DNA from: Streptomyces sp. LaPpAH-108 | GTDB lineage: Bacteria > Actinomycetota > Actinomycetes > Streptomycetales > Streptomycetaceae | Reading direction: 5' to 3' | Assembly: GCF_000373625.1 (NCBI RefSeq) | Contig: NZ_KB891993.1 | Location: 310,001-374,000, forward strand | Length of the DNA stretch: 64,000 nucleotides | Shown here: piece after piece, positions 7,998 to 16,496 of the stretch | Numbering within the stretch: the stretch's first letter is position 1 | How the letters are laid out: each line of letters begins with the position of its first letter | Notes under the pieces: generated by a model | The model's input: only the letters and a program-made list of their open reading frames with translations | The model's database searches: none | What the model was told of the DNA's origin: nothing | Translations under genes and position numbers: made by a program

Positions 7998-8875
7998 CCC
8001 TCGCCGACGGGATCTGGCAGCAGATCTTCACCTTCGACCACTACGGCGAACTGCTCGTCCTGGTCCGCAACTCGCTGATCGCCGGTGCCGCCCTCGGCCT
8101 GATCGGCGGGCTGGCCGGGATCTTCGTCATCATGCGGGACCTCCCCTTCGCCGTGCACGGGATCAGCGAGCTGTCCTTCGCGGGCGCCTCGGCCGCGCTG
8201 CTGCTGGGGGCGAACGTCGTGGCGGGGTCCATCGTCGGCTCTCTCGTCGCGGCGGGCGCGATCGGGCTCCTCGGGGCCCGGGCCCGCGGCCACAACTCGG
8301 CGATCGGCATCCTCATGCCGTTCGGCCTGGGCCTGGGCGTCCTGTTCCTCGCGCTCTACAAGGGCCGGGCCGCCAACAAGTTCGGCCTGCTCACGGGGCA
8401 GATCGTGGCCGTCGACACCCCGCAGACGACCTGGCTGCTCGGCACCTCCGCCGTGGTGCTGATCGCGCTCGCGGTGATGTGGCGACCGCTCACCTTCGCC
8501 AGCGCCGATCCGGACGTGGCCGAGGCCCGGGGTGTCCCCGTACGCGGGCTCTCCCTGGCCTTCATGATCGTGCTGGGACTGGCCGTCGCCCTGTCCGTCC
8601 AGGTCGTCGGCGCGCTGCTGGTCCTCGCACTCGTCGTCACCCCTGCCGCGGCGGCTGCTCGCGTCACCGCCTCACCCGTCCTGCTGCCCCTGCTCAGCAC
8701 GGTCTTCGCGGTGATCTCCATCGAGGGCGGCATCCTCCTCGCCCTGGGCAGCAGCATCCCCATCAGCCCGTACGTCACGACGATCTCCTTCACCGTCTAC
8801 GTCGTCTGCCGCCTGGTCGGCAGTCGCCGGACCCGGCGTCTCGGCGCCCGCAGGGCGGTACCGCAGCCGGTCTGA
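7994..8875 (+). CDS. znuB: Zinc ABC transporter permease ZnuB
   Basis: A 293-residue ABC-3 family permease with about eight predicted membrane helices, e.g. LIAGAALGLIGGLAGIFVIM and the conserved region HGISELSFAGASAALLLG. It forms the membrane channel for ZnuA-bound zinc, driven by ZnuC. It overlaps znuC by four bases. A YibE/F-like gene follows after 49 nt in the same direction and may be cotranscribed. Confidence 0.92.
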   Translation: MTLADGIWQQIFTFDHYGELLVLVRNSLIAGAALGLIGGLAGIFVIMRDLPFAVHGISELSFAGASAALLLGANVVAGSIVGSLVAAGAIGLLGARARGHNSAIGILMPFGLGLGVLFLALYKGRAANKFGLLTGQIVAVDTPQTTWLLGTSAVVLIALAVMWRPLTFASADPDVAEARGVPVRGLSLAFMIVLGLAVALSVQVVGALLVLALVVTPAAAAARVTASPVLLPLLSTVFAVISIEGGILLALGSSIPISPYVTTISFTVYVVCRLVGSRRTRRLGARRAVPQPV

Positions 8876-8924
8876 GGAAGGGGCCCACGATCCCGACACG
8901 ACGAGCAGAAGGCCGGGGCGCACG

Positions 8925-10223
8925 ATGAACGGCACCGAGCACGACGCGGAGCACGGTCCCGCGGCTGACGTCCGAGGCCACGCGCACGGTCACAGCCACC
9001 GGCGCCCCATTCCCGTCTCGCGGCGTCTGCGCGGAGTCGTCGCGGCGATCCTGGTCCCCTTCGCTTCCGCCGTCGTGGTGGGACTCGTCGTCCTCTGGCC
9101 CGGTGGTTCGCCCGCGCATCACCACACCGGAGTCGGCTTCGACCGCCAGACACGGCAGGCCACGGTCATCAAGCTGCTCAGGGTGAGCTGCGAGTCGGTG
9201 AACGACTCCGGGGACACGCCGACAGGCGACACCTCGACCGCCGAGGGCTCCTCCGCGGTGCAGCAGGCGTACGGCACCTGCCACGTCGCCACGATCCGCG
9301 TCGACACCGGCGACCACGAAGGCCGTACTTTCACCGAGATCGTGCAGCCCGACCAGCCGCGGCAGCTCCGCCAGGGGGAGAAGGTCGTGGTCGCCTACGA
9401 GCCCTCGGCACCCGAGGGGCTGCGGTACACGGTCACCGACGTCGACCGCCGGTTCCCCATGGGCCTGCTGGCCGGTGTCTTCGCGCTCGCCGTGGTGACG
9501 GTGGGACGGCTGCGCGGGGTGACGGCGCTCGCGGCGCTGGCCATCAGCTTCCTGGTGCTGGACCTCTTCGTCCTGCCCGCGATCCTGCGGGGCGCGAACC
9601 CGCTGCTCGTGGCCGTGGTCGGATCGAGTGCGATCATGCTGATCGCCCTGTACCTGTGCCACGGCCTGTCGGCACGCACGTCGGTGGCCGTCCTGGGCAC
9701 CCTGATCTCTCTCGCTCTGATCGGCGTCCTCGGTGCGGAGTTCATCGGCTGGGCCGCGCTCACCGGCGACACCGACGACGACACCGGGCTGATCCACGGC
9801 CTCTACCCGTCGATCGACATGAGCGGCCTTCTGCTGGCGGGCGTCATCATCGGTTCGCTCGGTGTGCTGGACGACGTGACGGTGACCCAGACCTCGGCCG
9901 TCTGGGAGCTGCACGAGGCCAACCCCACGATGGGCTGGCGGGGTCTGTACCGGGCGGGCATCCGTATCGGCCGCGACCACATCGCCTCCGTGGTCAACAC
10001 CCTCGTCCTCGCCTACGCGGGCGCCGCGCTCCCCCTGCTGCTGCTCTTCTCGCTCGCGCGGAGCGGTGTCGGTACGGTGGCCGACAGCGAGCTGGTCGCC
10101 GAGGAGATCATCCGCACCCTGGTCGGGTCGATCGGTCTGGTGGCGTCGGTGCCGGTCACCACGCTCCTCGCCGCCCTGGTCGTCTCGGCGGACCGGCCAC
10201 GTCACCTCGGGCCGGGCCGATGA
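8925..10223 (+). CDS. YibE/F family multispanning membrane protein with His-rich N-terminus
   Basis: A 432-residue protein. A cytoplasmic N-terminus rich in histidine (HDAEHGP, GHAHGHSHRR) leads to one membrane helix, an extracytoplasmic domain (about residues 65-175) and seven or so further helices typical of the YibE/F family, whose molecular function is not established. The conserved SIDMSGLLLAGVIIGSLGVLDDVTVTQ region is present. The gene starts 49 nt after znuB and ends at a bidirectional hairpin. The His-rich segment and position suggest a metal-related role or zinc-regulated expression; this is inference. Confidence 0.85.
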   Translation: MNGTEHDAEHGPAADVRGHAHGHSHRRPIPVSRRLRGVVAAILVPFASAVVVGLVVLWPGGSPAHHHTGVGFDRQTRQATVIKLLRVSCESVNDSGDTPTGDTSTAEGSSAVQQAYGTCHVATIRVDTGDHEGRTFTEIVQPDQPRQLRQGEKVVVAYEPSAPEGLRYTVTDVDRRFPMGLLAGVFALAVVTVGRLRGVTALAALAISFLVLDLFVLPAILRGANPLLVAVVGSSAIMLIALYLCHGLSARTSVAVLGTLISLALIGVLGAEFIGWAALTGDTDDDTGLIHGLYPSIDMSGLLLAGVIIGSLGVLDDVTVTQTSAVWELHEANPTMGWRGLYRAGIRIGRDHIASVVNTLVLAYAGAALPLLLLFSLARSGVGTVADSELVAEEIIRTLVGSIGLVASVPVTTLLAALVVSADRPRHLGPGR

Positions 10224-10263
10224 CGCGCCCGTGCGACGCCCCGCTCCTGCCGTCCCGACCCCG

Positions 10264-10293
10264 GCTTGTCCCGGTGATCTCACCGAGACAAGC
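10264..10293. terminator. Bidirectional terminator hairpin
   Basis: GCTTGTC-C-CGGTGA, a 2-nt loop, TCACCG-A-GACAAGC: a 13-bp stem with one mismatch. It lies between the convergent YibE/F gene and the phosphatase gene, and its right arm covers the last codons of the phosphatase. Confidence 0.75.
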
Positions 10294-11410
10294 TGCGTGA
10301 GGGGGGCGAGGGGCCCGCGGCCGGTTGCCGGGCGACGGCGAGGATGGCCATGTCGTCCTGCTGCCCGCCTCCCGTCCAGCGGTGGACGTCCGCGGTGAGG
10401 GCGCGGACCAGGGACTCGGGACTGTCGAAACTGCGCCCGGCGAGACAGGACGAGCAGGGGTCGTAGAAGACGCCCTCGCGGTTGCGCGCCTCGGTGACGC
10501 CGTCGGTGACCAGGAGCAGCAGGGCGCCGACCGGCAGCGGCAGGACGTCGACCTGCGCGGCGTCCGGGCCGGGGGCGAGTCCCCTCAGTCCCATGCCCAG
10601 GGGCAGCTGCGGAACGCTCGCGTCGAGCCGGGTCAGCCGTCCTTCGTACACCAAGTACGGTGCGGGATGACCGCGGTTGAGCAGTCGCACGACGTCGCCC
10701 CGCGCGGAGACCTCCGCCAGCAGGGCCGTGGCGAAGTCCTCGGTGGCGATGTCCTGGGCCAGGCCCCGGCCGGCCTCCCTGGCCAGTGCGTCGTCGAGCC
10801 GTTCCGCCAGGGCGGCCAGATCGGGGGCGTACTCGGCCTCCTGACGGAACGCGCCGATCGCCACGGAAACCGCGGCGACGGCCTGAAGCCCCTTGCCGCG
10901 CACATCCCCGATGATCATACGGATGCCGAACGGGGTGTCCTGCACCGCGAACAAGTCCCCACCGATCCGCGCCTCGGCCTGGGCCGCGGTATAGCCGGAA
11001 GCGACAGCCAGGGGCCCCACGTGGACCGGGGGTTGCGGCAGCACGGCCCGCTGGACGGCCTCCGCGATGCCCCGGGCCTGTGCGAGATCACGCCGTTGGC
11101 TCTCCACCAGGGCATTCACCGCCAGGGCCAAGGCGCCGACCAGGCCGATCACGGCCAGATCCACCCAGAGCGCTGACGCCGGGCGCCCCCGGTAGAGGTC
11201 AAGGCCCACCGAGGCGGCGACCGCTACACACGCGAAGCACAGAGCCGTCCGGAACGACAGCATCGCCCCGGCCATCAGCGGCGACGCCGCCAGCAGGGGA
11301 AGCCCCACGTACGGGCGCGGCGCGAAAGCAGTGAGCAGCCCACCGACCACGAGCACGCATGCCGCCAGGGCCCAGGGGAACTTACCGGACGCGCGCCGCA
11401 GCCTCTCCAC
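10280..11410 (-). CDS. SpoIIE/PP2C-type Ser/Thr phosphatase with N-terminal membrane domain
   Basis: A 376-residue protein. The first 125 residues hold four or five membrane helices; the rest is a PP2C-like SpoIIE domain with the metal-binding signatures IGGDLFAV, GDVRGKGLQAV and LVTDGVTEARN. Such proteins dephosphorylate anti-anti-sigma factors in partner-switching networks. No anti-sigma gene is adjacent. The GTG at 11410 is preferred because an AGGAGG lies five bases upstream; a TTG one codon earlier would be too close. It ends inside a terminator shared with the convergent YibE/F gene. Confidence 0.88.
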   Translation of the reverse strand: MERLRRASGKFPWALAACVLVVGGLLTAFAPRPYVGLPLLAASPLMAGAMLSFRTALCFACVAVAASVGLDLYRGRPASALWVDLAVIGLVGALALAVNALVESQRRDLAQARGIAEAVQRAVLPQPPVHVGPLAVASGYTAAQAEARIGGDLFAVQDTPFGIRMIIGDVRGKGLQAVAAVSVAIGAFRQEAEYAPDLAALAERLDDALAREAGRGLAQDIATEDFATALLAEVSARGDVVRLLNRGHPAPYLVYEGRLTRLDASVPQLPLGMGLRGLAPGPDAAQVDVLPLPVGALLLLVTDGVTEARNREGVFYDPCSSCLAGRSFDSPESLVRALTADVHRWTGGGQQDDMAILAVARQPAAGPSPPSRSLSR

Positions 11411-12010
11411 CAATGCCTCCTAGCCTGACATATGACCTAAAGAGGCATACTTCCGGATTCTCCTGCGGATCACTCGACGAGACCGGCGGTTTCTCCGGGT
11501 ACGGCACCACCCCCAGCGCATGGATACGAGTCCGCCGCCGGAACCCCGCCCGTCACCCCAAGGCTGTTCGAACCTGCGACACCGCCCCGTCCGGCGGCGC
11601 GCTATCTCGGTCACCCGCCGAGGCCACCCATATGGCTGATGCGCGGCTCCCTGAACATCGAGCCGATTCCGCCGGCCATCCGTTCCGACGGCATGACCGG
11701 CGCACACCACGCTTCTACAGGCCGAGCACGCCGGCAGAGACGCCCCAATGCTTGTACTGACCGCTGCGTGCGCGCCGGGGTCGGTACAAGCACCTTCCGC
11801 ACTCCACGTGACCTTCGCTGCCGCAAGGTCGATACTGCCCACAGTAGGGCTGCTCCCGCAGCCGAACCGGCCACCGACAGTCATCTGAAGTCCCGCCAGA
11901 ACCCGCTCCCGACCACCATGGACCACCAAGATCAAAACCCGGCCTCACCCGGAATGACCAGCAAAAACGCTGCACAGCGGCCCGTCTGCTAGCTTCCCCA
12001 GGAGATACCG
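11411..12010. other. 600-nt intergenic region with no supported gene
   Basis: Short ORFs occur in all frames, but none has a convincing RBS, codon bias or recognisable domain, and GC is lower than in neighbouring genes. It should contain the dhaK promoter. The RBS AGGAG at 12000-12004 precedes dhaK. No clear operator or intact mobile element was found. Confidence 0.6.
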
Positions 12011-13003
12011 ATGAAGATGTTGATCAACGTCCCGGAGACCGTGGTGGCGGATGCGCTGCGGGGTATGGCAGCCGCGTATCCGGATCTGAACGTGGACGTG
12101 GAGAACCGGATCGTCGTGCGGCGGGACGCGCCTGTCGAGGGGCAGGTGGGGCTGGTGTCGGGCGGCGGGTCGGGGCACGAGCCGTTGCACGGGGGGTTCG
12201 TCGGGCCGGGGATGCTGTCCGCAGCGTGCCCGGGTGAGGTGTTCACCTCGCCGGTGCCGGATCAGATGGCCCGGGCGGCGGCGGCCGTGGACAGCGGGGC
12301 CGGGGTGCTGTTCATCGTGAAGAACTACACCGGTGACGTGCTGAACTTCGACATGGCCGCCGAGCTGGCCGAGGACGAGGGCATCCAGGTCGGCAAGGTG
12401 CTGGTGAACGACGACGTGGCGGTGACCGACAGCCTGTACACCGCCGGGCGGCGCGGTACCGGCGCGACGCTGTTCGTCGAGAAGATCGCCGGAGCCGCGG
12501 CGGCCGAGGGGCAGCCGCTGGAGCGGGTGGAGGCGATCGGGCGCCAGGTGAACGAGAACGCGCGCAGTTTCGGTGTCGCGCTGAGTGCCGTCACCACCCC
12601 CGCCAAGGGGTCGCCGACCTTCGATCTGCCGCCCGGCGAGCTGGAGTTGGGCATCGGCATCCACGGTGAGCCGGGCCGCGAGCGGCGGCCGATGATGACC
12701 TCCGGGGAGATCGCGGACTTCGCGGTGAACGCCATCCTGGAGGACATGCCGCCGCGCAACCCCGTGCTGCTGCTGGTCAACGGCATGGGCGGCACCCCGC
12801 TCCTCGAGCTGTTCGGCTTCAACGCCGAGGTGCAGCGGGTGCTCGCGGAACGCGGTGTGGCGGTGGCCCGTACCCTCGTCGGCAACTACGTCACCTCCCT
12901 CGACATGGCGGGCGCCTCCGTGACCCTGTGCCAGGCCGACGAGGAGCTGCTGCGGCTGTGGGACGCGCCGGTGAAGACCCCGGCGCTGCGCTGGGGGATG
13001 TGA
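12011..13003 (+). CDS. dhaK: Dihydroxyacetone kinase subunit DhaK
   Basis: A 330-residue protein. It binds dihydroxyacetone covalently through a histidine; here His218 in GIGIHGEPG falls at the same number as the E. coli active-site histidine. The VSGGGSGHEPLHGGFVG segment forms the substrate pocket. It transfers phosphate from the ADP-bound DhaL subunit to dihydroxyacetone, feeding glycolysis. dhaL and dhaM follow in the same direction, so this is the complete PTS-dependent kinase rather than the ATP-dependent single-chain enzyme. Confidence 0.95.
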   Translation: MKMLINVPETVVADALRGMAAAYPDLNVDVENRIVVRRDAPVEGQVGLVSGGGSGHEPLHGGFVGPGMLSAACPGEVFTSPVPDQMARAAAAVDSGAGVLFIVKNYTGDVLNFDMAAELAEDEGIQVGKVLVNDDVAVTDSLYTAGRRGTGATLFVEKIAGAAAAEGQPLERVEAIGRQVNENARSFGVALSAVTTPAKGSPTFDLPPGELELGIGIHGEPGRERRPMMTSGEIADFAVNAILEDMPPRNPVLLLVNGMGGTPLLELFGFNAEVQRVLAERGVAVARTLVGNYVTSLDMAGASVTLCQADEELLRLWDAPVKTPALRWGM

Positions 13004-13120
13004 CCCGGCGCGCCCCCGTGCCCGTGCGGCCCAGCACTCAAGTGCCCGCGAGCCCGGTGGCCCGACTTGACCGTCCGCACCGTCCGCATCGTCCAAGGCT
13101 TGACCGTCCAAGGAGGCCCA

Positions 13121-13729
13121 GTGCTCGACGCCGATTTCTTCCGCCGCTGGATGACGGCGGCTGCCTCGTCGATCGACCAGGAGGCGAGCCGGCTCACCGC
13201 TCTCGACTCGGCCATCGGTGACGCCGACCACGGCAGCAACATGCAGCGCGGCTTCGCGGCTGTGGTCACCGCCCTGGAGAAGGAGGCGCCGGACACCCCG
13301 GGCGGGGTGCTGACCCTGGCCGGGCGCAAGCTGATATCGACGGTCGGCGGCGCCTCCGGACCGCTCTACGGCACGCTGCTGCGCCGCGCGGGCAAGGCCC
13401 TCGGCGACGACGTCCAGGTGAGCGAGGCCCAGCTCGCCGAGGCGCTCAGGGCCGGGGTGGACGGCGTGAGGGCGCTCGGCGGCGCGGCGCCCGGCGACAA
13501 GACCATGCTCGACGCCCTGATCCCGGCCGTGGACGCGCTCGGCGACGGTTTCCCGGCCGCGCGCGCGGCGGCCGAGGAGGGCGCCGTGGCCACCACCCCG
13601 CTGCTCGCCCGCAAGGGGCGGGCCAGTTATCTGGGCGAACGCAGCATCGGCCACCAGGACCCCGGCGCCACGTCGTCGGCCCTGCTGATCGCGGCGCTCG
13701 CGAAGACGGCGGAGGTGTCCGGTGAGTGA
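13121..13729 (+). CDS. dhaL: Dihydroxyacetone kinase ADP-binding subunit DhaL
   Basis: A 202-residue, all-helical subunit. The nucleotide/magnesium-binding motif GDADHGSNM (about residues 31-39) and the phosphate loop GGASGPLYGT are intact. The GTG start at 13121 follows AAGGAGG at 13110-13116. DhaL carries ADP permanently as a cofactor, receives phosphate from DhaM and passes it to the substrate on DhaK. It overlaps dhaM by eight bases. Confidence 0.94.
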   Translation: MLDADFFRRWMTAAASSIDQEASRLTALDSAIGDADHGSNMQRGFAAVVTALEKEAPDTPGGVLTLAGRKLISTVGGASGPLYGTLLRRAGKALGDDVQVSEAQLAEALRAGVDGVRALGGAAPGDKTMLDALIPAVDALGDGFPAARAAAEEGAVATTPLLARKGRASYLGERSIGHQDPGATSSALLIAALAKTAEVSGE

Positions 13730-14132
13730 CAACGGACTGGTCGGGATCGTGCTGGTGTCGCACAGCGCCGGGGTCGCGGAGTCGGTCGCGGAGCTGGCGA
13801 AGGGGCTCGCGGGCGGGGCCGAGTCGGTGCCGGTCGCGGCGGCGGGCGGCACCGAGGGCGGCGGACTCGGGACGAGCGCCGAGCTGATCGGCGCCGCTGC
13901 CGCCGCCGTGGACCAGGGCGCCGGGGTCGCCGTCCTCACCGACCTCGGCAGCGCGGTCCTCACCGTGAAGGCGCTCCTCGCGGAGGGCGACGAACTCCCC
14001 GAGAACACCCGCCTGGTGGACGCCCCGTTCCTGGAGGGCGCGGTGGCCGCGGTGGTGACGGCGGGCACCGGCGCGGACCTGGCCGCGGTGGCGGCGGCGG
14101 CCGAGGAGGCGTACGGCTACCGGAAGGTGTGA
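13722..14132 (+). CDS. dhaM: PTS-dependent dihydroxyacetone kinase phosphotransferase subunit DhaM
   Basis: A 136-residue single-domain EIIA (mannose-family) protein. The active histidine is His14 in LVSHSAGVAE. It takes phosphate from HPr and rephosphorylates ADP on DhaL. Unlike E. coli DhaM it has no fused HPr or EI domains, so it depends on the general PTS proteins encoded elsewhere. The GTG start lies inside the end of dhaL, indicating coupled translation. Confidence 0.93.
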   Translation: MSDNGLVGIVLVSHSAGVAESVAELAKGLAGGAESVPVAAAGGTEGGGLGTSAELIGAAAAAVDQGAGVAVLTDLGSAVLTVKALLAEGDELPENTRLVDAPFLEGAVAAVVTAGTGADLAAVAAAAEEAYGYRKV

Positions 14133-14255
14133 GCGCCCCAGCGCACGGACGGTACGACGGTTCGGGCGCGGCCGGTGCGGCGGTTCGGCGCGGCTGGTAC
14201 GGCGGCCCCGTGCGGCCACCGCGCCGCGCCTCGCGCCGTCCCGGCCGTCCGCGTG

Positions 14256-14957
14256 TCAGCCCACGTGCCGTACGAGACGCCGCGCCAGCCGCTTCCCCAG
14301 GGCCGTCGTCTGCGCGCGGTCCTCGATGTGCCGGGCCCGCGCGTCCTTGAAGACGATGTACGTGACACCCGAAGGGGCGCCCCCGTAGCGGGGGTCGGGG
14401 TCGATCCCGAGGGCGCGGGCAGTGGCGTAGGACGCCTCGCCGATGACGTCCCGGGGGCCGGTGTCGCCGACGACGGCGTACACGACCCGGTCCCGGTACA
14501 GCACGGCGGCGACCGAGCCGCCCTTGATGCCGTGGGCGCGGTGGCTCCAGCGGGGGCCTGCGGGCGGGACGACGATGTAGGGCAGCTTCTCGGCGTTCAG
14601 CATCCGGCCGTCGGACTGCCGGAAGGCGGTGGTCGCGGCGAAGGTGGGGTCGGTGCGGTGATTGCAGTGGGCGGTGGGTCGTCCGTCGCAGTCGATGTCC
14701 AGGTCCGCCTTCCAGTGGACCGCCTCGCGGGTGCCGCAGATCCGGACCCGGGCGGGGGTTCCGGCGTCCAGGCGGTACCGGCCGCGTGAGATCGGGTCGC
14801 ATCCGCCGACCGCGCGCCGCAGCTGGGCGGCGCTCACGGCGCGCTCGCCATGGAACACGATGCGCTTCGGGTACGGCACGGATGCGGCGGCGGGGTTCGC
14901 GGTCGGGGCAAGAAGGGCAACGCCGGTGGCGGCCAGCGTCAGCGTCCGGACACGCAC
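14256..14957 (-). CDS. Secreted GH75 chitosanase-like protein
   Basis: About 233 residues with an N-terminal signal peptide and a glycoside hydrolase family 75 fold. DIDCDGRPTAHCNHRTDPTF and the catalytic pair region GDTGPRDVIGEAS, where the aspartate and glutamate would be the acid/base residues, match the family. The predicted role is extracellular hydrolysis of chitosan. The GTG start at 14957 is preferred because GAAAGGG lies about eight bases upstream; an in-frame ATG at 14996 lacks an RBS and would add 13 residues. It is convergent with dhaKLM. Confidence 0.82.
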   Translation of the reverse strand: MRVRTLTLAATGVALLAPTANPAAASVPYPKRIVFHGERAVSAAQLRRAVGGCDPISRGRYRLDAGTPARVRICGTREAVHWKADLDIDCDGRPTAHCNHRTDPTFAATTAFRQSDGRMLNAEKLPYIVVPPAGPRWSHRAHGIKGGSVAAVLYRDRVVYAVVGDTGPRDVIGEASYATARALGIDPDPRYGGAPSGVTYIVFKDARARHIEDRAQTTALGKRLARRLVRHVG

Positions 14958-15325
14958 TCTGTGGACCCTTTCGTGGGGGACGTTCCGGCCCACCATGCAC
15001 AATCGACGCGTGGACGCGTGCGCTCGGCCGCCTGGTTGGGGCCGGATGGAGCAGCGTCCTGACACTCGGTGAGAAACCGGCGGGGGCCGGGGTCCGAGCC
15101 TTCTCGGCTCGCCCCGGCCGCCCGCGTCGGCGCGGCTCCGGCGACGACAGCGTGTCCGCGCCCCAGTGAACTCCGCTCGTTTCCGGGGGAGTTCAGCCAC
15201 AGGGTGCCCACAGCATACGTAACTCCCGCACACGCTCACCACCGCGCCCCCCTTGCCGTGACCTGCCCCGCCGTGCATATTGGTCCGGACTTTTGCCGTG
15301 ACGCCGTCCCCCGGGAGGCAGCACC
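14958..15325. other. Divergent intergenic region with an inverted repeat and a weak GntR/DasR-like site
   Basis: It holds promoters for the GH75 and FN3 genes. TGAACTCC (15167-15174) and GGAGTTCA (15188-15195) form an 8-bp inverted repeat with a 13-nt loop. A core GGTCCGGAC in an AT-rich stretch (15279-15294) matches the DasR dre consensus at about 10 of 16 positions, only suggestive of chitin/GlcNAc control. No gene was found. Confidence 0.5.
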
Positions 15326-16306
15326 GTGCGATGCGTTCCGTTCCGTTCCCTGTCGGCCTGTACGGCGCTGCTGCTGCTCGTGTCCTGCGGCAGCGCGGCC
15401 GGTGGTGACGGCGACGACGGCCGGGCCCCGGGTGCCCCGACGGGTGTCACGGCCATGGCGGGCAGCGCCACCAGCGTGCATGTCATGTGGAACGCCTTCA
15501 CGGAGCGCGCCGGTGTGCACACCTACGAGGTGTATCGCGGCACCACAAAAGTCATGGAAGTACCGGGTGCGCAGCACATGGTGGACGTCACCAGGCTCAA
15601 GCCGTCCACCACCTATGTCTTCACCGTGCGGGCACGGGACGCCGAGGGCCGGGTCGGGCCGCCGAGCCGCCGGGTCCGGGCGCGGACGCCGGTCGAGACG
15701 GCTGCCGACGACGCGCCGCCGACCCGGCCGGGGCACATGGCGGGGGAACCGGTCGGCAGCAAGGCGGTCCGGCTGTCCTGGTCGGCCGCGCGGGACGACC
15801 GGGGTGTGCGGTCGTACGCCGTCCTCCAGGGCGGCACCGAGATCCACACGGTGGCCGGGGACCGGACCTCGGCCGTGGTGACGGGTCTGCGGCCGGGCAC
15901 CCGGTACACGTTCACCGTCCGGGCCCGGGACGCGGCGGGCAACCTCTCCCCCGCGGGCACCCCGGTCCGGCTGACCACCCCGGGCACCGACGACGGCCGG
16001 GGCACGGCGCCGACGGACTTCACCGCGGGGACACACCGGTCCGGCACCGCGTACTACATCGACCTGGCCTGGAACCCGCCCCGCGTCGACGGGGTGATCA
16101 CCGAGTACGACATCCGGCTCGACGGGAAGGCGGCCACCTCGCTGGTGTGGGGCGGCGAACCGCCGCACGGCCGGGCGCGCTACAGCTTCTACGCCGGGCA
16201 GGAGGCGGGCACCGAGCACCGGGTACGGCTGCGGGCGAGGCTGCCGGACGGCACCTGGGGCGGGCTGTCGGCGGAGCGGACCGTGACGACCGGCGCGAAG
16301 GGCTGA
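15326..16306 (+). CDS. Lipoprotein with three fibronectin type III domains
   Basis: A 326-residue lipoprotein (lipobox LVSC) starting at a GTG with GGGAGG upstream. Three consecutive FN3 modules are visible, each with the tryptophan/tyrosine core: about residues 35-125 (VHVMWNAF, YEVYRGT), 130-220 (VRLSWSAA, YAVLQGG) and 225-320 (IDLAWNPP, YDIRLDG). FN3 modules in Streptomyces are common spacers in secreted polysaccharide-degrading enzymes. No catalytic domain is present here, so a binding or scaffold role on the cell surface is inferred. Confidence 0.8.
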   Translation: MRCVPFRSLSACTALLLLVSCGSAAGGDGDDGRAPGAPTGVTAMAGSATSVHVMWNAFTERAGVHTYEVYRGTTKVMEVPGAQHMVDVTRLKPSTTYVFTVRARDAEGRVGPPSRRVRARTPVETAADDAPPTRPGHMAGEPVGSKAVRLSWSAARDDRGVRSYAVLQGGTEIHTVAGDRTSAVVTGLRPGTRYTFTVRARDAAGNLSPAGTPVRLTTPGTDDGRGTAPTDFTAGTHRSGTAYYIDLAWNPPRVDGVITEYDIRLDGKAATSLVWGGEPPHGRARYSFYAGQEAGTEHRVRLRARLPDGTWGGLSAERTVTTGAKG

Positions 16307-16343
16307 CCGACCGGTCTCCCCGAGAGGGGGTCGGCGGGGAACT

Positions 16344-16379
16344 CCCGCACCGGACGGCCCAGTCCGTCACCTGTGCGGG
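16344..16379 (+). terminator. Probable terminator after the FN3 lipoprotein gene
   Basis: An outer stem CCCGCAC/GTGCGGG encloses an inner stem GGACGG/CCGTC. It lies 38 nt downstream of the FN3 stop and before the next gene. Confidence 0.55.
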
Positions 16380-16496
16380 CGCGCTGCGGGTGCGGCGCGG
16401 TCCGGGGCCGCGTTTGCTGCCGTTGAGGCAGCACGGACGTTTCCGATCTCGGCGGCGCACGGGACGTACCGCCGAGATCGCCGCCGGAGGCCAGCC

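Noticed and set aside
11563..11580. tRNA T-arm-like sequence GTTCGAACCTGCGAC
   Set aside because: The flanking bases do not pair as a T-stem and no acceptor, D or anticodon arm can be drawn; a tRNA or tRNA-derived attachment site is not supported.
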